Assembly: GCF_002007605.1 (NCBI RefSeq)
Contig: NZ_CP019799.1
Coordinates: 1,550,001 to 1,614,000 of the forward strand
Reading direction: 5' to 3'
From: Cellvibrio sp. PSBB023
GTDB taxonomy: Bacteria; Pseudomonadota; Gammaproteobacteria; Pseudomonadales; Cellvibrionaceae
DNA: 64,000 nt
The position numbers and the translations under genes were made by a program. Shown in pieces: positions 60,876 through 64,000 of this stretch. The notes under the pieces were generated by a model. That model ran no database searches and had not been told where the DNA came from. It saw only the letters and a program-made list of their open reading frames with translations. The first letter of the stretch is position 1. Each line of letters starts with the position of its first letter.

Positions 60876-61391
60876 ATGGGTATTTGTGCCAGTGATTTAC
60901 GCGAGTGGATAATCAAACCCTGTCTGAATGCACTGGGCGATTACTCCCCCCTCGCCGAGCAGCTACTGGTCGCCACCGCAGCGCAGGAATCCCTGTTGGG
61001 GCAGCAGTGTTATTGTGAAGAACACAGTGGTTTGGGGCTTTATCGCATAACCAGGGAAAAACATCGGGAGCTGTGGGATAGCTACTTACTCAACTTCCCC
61101 GACCTCGCCTCCCGCGTGCGCGGCCTTGCCAGTCAGCAGCAGTTCTTACTCGATCCCGAACGCGAACTGATCACCAACCTGAGTTACAGCACCGGCATTG
61201 CCTGGATGATTTACCGCCGCGCCGCGCCCCATGCCTTTACCGGCAATCACAATCCGCCTGATTTAAACACCCTCGCCCAACTCTGGACTGTGCATTTTGA
61301 TAATGGCACCCATACCCAAAGACATACCGATGAGTTCATCCAGCGCTATCGCACGCTGGTGAAGCCCTATTTGCACAAAAAGGTAGCCTGA
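60876..61391 (+). CDS. Hypothetical protein, possible lysozyme-like fold, 171 aa
   Basis: ATG 60876 has GAGG 5 nt upstream and gives MGICASDLREWIIKPCLNAL. The segment LLVATAAQESLLGQQ with Glu resembles the catalytic entry of phage-type transglycosylases or lysozyme-like proteins, and similar proteins occur in phage-derived settings. There is no signal peptide. The catalytic assignment is speculative. It is divergent from ald. Confidence 0.6.
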   Translation: MGICASDLREWIIKPCLNALGDYSPLAEQLLVATAAQESLLGQQCYCEEHSGLGLYRITREKHRELWDSYLLNFPDLASRVRGLASQQQFLLDPERELITNLSYSTGIAWMIYRRAAPHAFTGNHNPPDLNTLAQLWTVHFDNGTHTQRHTDEFIQRYRTLVKPYLHKKVA

Positions 61392-61414
61392 TACAGGATT
61401 ACTCGAACGCAGGC

Positions 61415-62329
61415 TTAGCGGATATCCAGCACATCCACATATTGCACCGCCTCTTCCATACGGCCCATAGGTGCTGTTATAGCGCAGCTGTCATCGTCTT
61501 CGTCAGCGCTTTCCTTGTTCGTTTCAAGCTTGATGAAATCAAACAATTTCAAGTCGGCAAGCTGTGACGGCTGCACATTGCGAATGGCCGAGAAGATGGT
61601 TTCCGTACGACCGGGGAACTGACGCTCCCACTGCACCAGCATGTCTTTAACCACCTGACGCTGCAGGTTTTCCTGCGAACCACAGAGGTTGCACGGAATA
61701 ATCGGGAAGCCTTTGAGTTCAGCAAAATGGGCGATGTCCTCTTCTGAACAATAGGCAAGCGGGCGAATGACGATGTTGCGTTTATCGTCCGAGAGCAATT
61801 TGGGCGGCATGGCTTTTAATTTGCCACCGAAGAACATATTCAAAAATAAGGTTTCGATAATATCGTCGCGATGATGCCCCAAAGCAATCTTGGTCGCGCC
61901 GATTTCATCGGCAAAGCCGTAAAGCGTACCGCGACGCAAGCGCGAACAGAGACCGCAGGTTGTTTTCCCTTCTGGCACCACTTCTTTCACGATGCTGTAG
62001 GTATCGCGCTCAATGATATGGTAAGGCACCCCCAGGGCTGCCAAATACTGCGGCAGGATATGCTCGGGGAAACCGGGCTGTTTTTGATCCATATTCACCG
62101 CGACCACCTCAAAGGAGATAGGCGCTGTTTTTTGCAGGCTCAATAAAATATCGAGCATGGTGTAAGAGTCCTTACCGCCCGACAGGCACACCATCACCTT
62201 ATCGCCATCCTCAATCATGTTGTAGTCAACAATTGCTGAACCCGTCAATCGGCGCAGGCGCTTTTGCAGCTTGTTAAATTCCAGACGGTCTTTGCGTTCG
62301 TGTAACTCTTTCATGGACTCGGCACTCAT
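61415..62329 (-). CDS. ttcA: tRNA 2-thiocytidine biosynthesis protein TtcA
   Basis: TtcA thiolates C32 of tRNA using ATP and an iron-sulfur cluster. ATG 62329 ([19 protein letters not shown]) gives 304 residues. The PP-loop SGGKDS and the cysteine pairs [12 protein letters not shown] and IPCNLCGS are intact. The protein end ([13 protein letters not shown]) is variable in the family. Its own promoter is expected in the 62330-62598 gap. Confidence 0.96.
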   Translation of the reverse strand: MSAESMKELHERKDRLEFNKLQKRLRRLTGSAIVDYNMIEDGDKVMVCLSGGKDSYTMLDILLSLQKTAPISFEVVAVNMDQKQPGFPEHILPQYLAALGVPYHIIERDTYSIVKEVVPEGKTTCGLCSRLRRGTLYGFADEIGATKIALGHHRDDIIETLFLNMFFGGKLKAMPPKLLSDDKRNIVIRPLAYCSEEDIAHFAELKGFPIIPCNLCGSQENLQRQVVKDMLVQWERQFPGRTETIFSAIRNVQPSQLADLKLFDFIKLETNKESADEDDDSCAITAPMGRMEEAVQYVDVLDIR

Positions 62330-62518
62330 GGGGCACTTTAGGACAGGGGCGTAAAACAAGGGCAGCGGATAAGTCACCAGCATGCGGCGCGCATTGTACG
62401 GATTTTACCCGCAAGTTGAAATCAATGACCGCCAGGAGGCAAAGCCTTGCCGGTCAGGGCTGTACGGCTTATAACCAACAGCCGACACAGGCCACGTCAT
62501 TGCTGATATCACCGCGAG

Positions 62519-62534
62519 TGGCACAGGGCTTGCT
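62519..62534 (+). promoter_or_regulatory. Sigma54 promoter upstream of the YcgR-like gene
   Basis: TGGCACAGGGCTTGCT matches the sigma54 -24/-12 consensus with perfect TGGCAC and TTGCT halves at correct spacing. It predicts a start about 50 bp before ATG 62599. It is the best sigma54 site I find in the window. Confidence 0.8.
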
Positions 62535-62598
62535 CTAGGGAGATAAACACCCCCGATTGTCGGACCCGGGGGCGACTTGTTGCCGCGAGGAGTATTGA

Positions 62599-63435
62599 AT
62601 GTCGTTTCTCGATAAATTATTTAAAAAAGGCGTGCCCAAAATCGCTGAACCAGCGCCCGACAGCGCAAACGCTACTGCCCCACAAGCAGGCCAGCCACTC
62701 ACCATACCTGATGAATATCAATCGCTGGTGGAGTTACAGCATCAACGCCAACTACTGGAAGTAAAAATCACCGGCAGCAGCCGCAGCTACCAAAGCATGA
62801 TTATGGCGATAGACCTGGAGCGTGGCCTGTTGTGGCTGGATGATCTGTTCCCGCAGCAGCTGATTCTGGATGCCGGTGACGAGCTGTGTATTCGCCATCA
62901 TCGCCATACTGAAGAACTGGTAATCCGTGCACCGGTTATTGCGCTGGGCTCCACCTATGGCACCTCGGGTATTGCCGTGGAGCTGCCAAATTTTGCCTAT
63001 TACCAACCGCGCCGCCGCTTCCCCCGCTACACCATTGGCCACCAATCGCCGCTATCAGTAAAAATTCGCCCCATTGGCCAGGAGCCCAGCTTTGGCACCT
63101 TGCAGGATATTTCCGTTGGCGGCATGCGCCTGATGGTTGCAGGCAACCTTTTGCCTTACCTGCGTCACGGCGCGGTCATGCCGCTGTGCGAGGTCAACCT
63201 GAGCGATGATTTACAACTTCGCTGCAAGGCGCGCATTTGTGCATTCCGCATGGGTCGTAGCCCTTATCGCCACACCCAAATCAGTATTGAGTTTATTGAC
63301 ATGGAGGAAGATAAGCGCACAGCGCTGGGGCGATTTCTGCGCGCACAACAATTCAATACCAGCGTGGAGCTCAGCACGTTACAACAATATCACCCGAACC
63401 GTCATAAATCCGGCCGACGCGCTTACGCAGCCTGA
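62599..63435 (+). CDS. YcgR-like PilZ protein (flagellar brake type)
   Basis: The 278-residue protein has an N-terminal PilZN/YcgR-type beta domain (about 45-135: LLEVKITGSSRSYQSMIMAI and LWLDDLFPQQLIL) and a C-terminal PilZ domain with RxxxR (RRRFPRY, about 138-144) and DxSxxG (DISVGG, about 169-174). YcgR-type proteins bind c-di-GMP and slow the flagellar motor. A GAGG site precedes ATG. The sigma54 promoter suggests it is switched on with flagellar genes by a FleQ/FlrC- or LafK-type activator. Confidence 0.88.
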   Translation: MSFLDKLFKKGVPKIAEPAPDSANATAPQAGQPLTIPDEYQSLVELQHQRQLLEVKITGSSRSYQSMIMAIDLERGLLWLDDLFPQQLILDAGDELCIRHHRHTEELVIRAPVIALGSTYGTSGIAVELPNFAYYQPRRRFPRYTIGHQSPLSVKIRPIGQEPSFGTLQDISVGGMRLMVAGNLLPYLRHGAVMPLCEVNLSDDLQLRCKARICAFRMGRSPYRHTQISIEFIDMEEDKRTALGRFLRAQQFNTSVELSTLQQYHPNRHKSGRRAYAA

Positions 63436-63603
63436 TGACTAACCGAACCGCTAACACCTGCTGATGCCTAACAATTAGGCTAAAACCGAATTACAGCGCA
63501 ATTGGCACTAGAGATTCGTTATTTTTAGACTAGGCTTGGATGACCGAATCTATTCGTTGCATGATTATTCGGGACTTTCATATGCGTAACTCAGGATTTC
63601 CAC

Positions 63604-64000
63604 ATGCGTAACAACGGTCACATAACCGGCAGAGAAGTACACCTTTCCAATAAAGATGAAATTGTTTCTTCATCCAACCTGCGCGGCGATATTGAATTCT
63701 GCAATGATACTTTCTGCCGCATTTCCGGCTACAGCCACGACGAATTAATCAATCAACCTCACAATATTCTGCGTCACCCGCAAATGCCTCCCGCCGCCTT
63801 TGGCATGTTGTGGGAAACATTGAAAGCGGGAAAACCCTGGATGGGCATAGTGAAAAACCGCTGTAAAAATGGCGATCACTATTGGGTGGACGCCTACATT
63901 ACACCGCTGCGCCAGAACGGACAGATTTATGGTTACGAATCCGTACGCGCAAAAGCCGAGCCACATTTAATTCAGCGGGCAGAAGCTGTTTACGAGCGCA
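63604..64000 (+). CDS. PAS-domain redox/energy sensor, Aer-like (cut by window edge)
   Basis: The frame from ATG 63604 (AGGA 8 nt upstream) runs off the window after 132 codons. It starts MRNNGHITGREVHLSNKDEI and contains an Aer-type PAS domain: LRGDIEFCNDTFCRISGYSH, the LRHPQMPPAAFGMLW block and KNRCKNGDHYWVDAYITPL. Aer proteins bind FAD and steer toward oxygen; the C-terminal part, likely a methyl-accepting domain, is not visible. A 9-codon mini-ORF from 63582 ends by overlapping this start. Confidence 0.85.
   Translation, partial: MRNNGHITGREVHLSNKDEIVSSSNLRGDIEFCNDTFCRISGYSHDELINQPHNILRHPQMPPAAFGMLWETLKAGKPWMGIVKNRCKNGDHYWVDAYITPLRQNGQIYGYESVRAKAEPHLIQRAEAVYER

Noticed and set aside
63498..63520. 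Sigma54 promoter before the Aer-like gene
   Set aside because: TGGCAC is present, but the -12 element reads TTCG in place of the invariant GC, so it does not qualify.
1..64000. CRISPR array
   Set aside because: No series of regularly spaced short direct repeats is visible and no cas-like proteins are encoded.

Overview
The window reads as the chromosome of a gammaproteobacterium, most likely a Cellvibrio-like member of the Cellvibrionaceae. That assignment is my inference from protein style and gene order; no rRNA or other decisive marker is present. About 44 kb (roughly 1.8-45.4 kb) is one nearly complete flagellar locus with the order and specific extras of a secondary, lateral-type (Laf / Flag-2) system: three LafA-like flagellins, a ToxR-like membrane regulator in the LafZ position, a LafK-type sigma54 activator, LafS/T/U equivalents (FliA, MotA, MotB) and compact versions of most parts. 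No chemotaxis genes are present, and FliM lacks the usual N-terminal CheY-P docking peptide.

Layout. 0-1.8 kb: 5' part of recA (minus) with a LexA box upstream, pncC and a small conserved gene. 1.8-12.5 kb (minus): flgBCDEFGHIJKL plus a LafW-position gene; FlgJ carries an SLT-type lytic transglycosylase domain. 12.6-17.9 kb (plus): flgA, three flagellins, LafZ-like regulator. 17.9-24.3 kb (minus): fliD-fliS-fliT-fliK-fliL-fliA-motA-motB. 24.6-30.3 kb: an AT-rich insert bounded by a 120-bp direct repeat, carrying a 1453-residue Rhs protein with a Tae4-like amidase tip, a translationally coupled periplasmic putative immunity protein, and an AraC-family remnant. 30.4-38.3 kb (minus): flgN, flgM, fliJIHGFE, lafK. 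38.6-45.0 kb (plus): fliMNPQR-flhBA. 45.0-48.4 kb: PilZ protein, a zinc-finger/membrane/TPR protein and a rhomboid protease. 48.6 kb: tRNA-Arg(CCU). 49-56 kb: an accessory region with two orphan antitoxin-like regulators, a three-gene set matching type II Zorya anti-phage defence (ZorA, ZorB, HNH ZorE), three tiny coupled ORFs and tag. 56-64 kb: rsmE, a GGDEF/EAL protein, ald, ttcA, a YcgR-like PilZ protein behind a near-perfect sigma54 promoter, and the start of an Aer-type PAS protein.

How it fits together. Reading the intergenic DNA yields one promoter motif, TTAAGY-N14-GTCGCY, at the spacing expected for sigma28. It lies before flagellins 1 and 2, fliD, flgM and flgK (inside the end of flgJ), and unexpectedly about 300 nt before fliM. 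This looks like the LafS regulon. Sigma54-type sites lie back to back between flgA and flgB. The cell also seems to couple c-di-GMP to motility: one dual-domain GGDEF/EAL protein and two PilZ proteins are encoded here.

The strongest leads are the LafS motif, the Rhs-Tae4/immunity island inserted in the flagellar locus through a 120-bp duplication, and the Zorya module beside the tRNA. All family names rest on motif reading; no database search was run.
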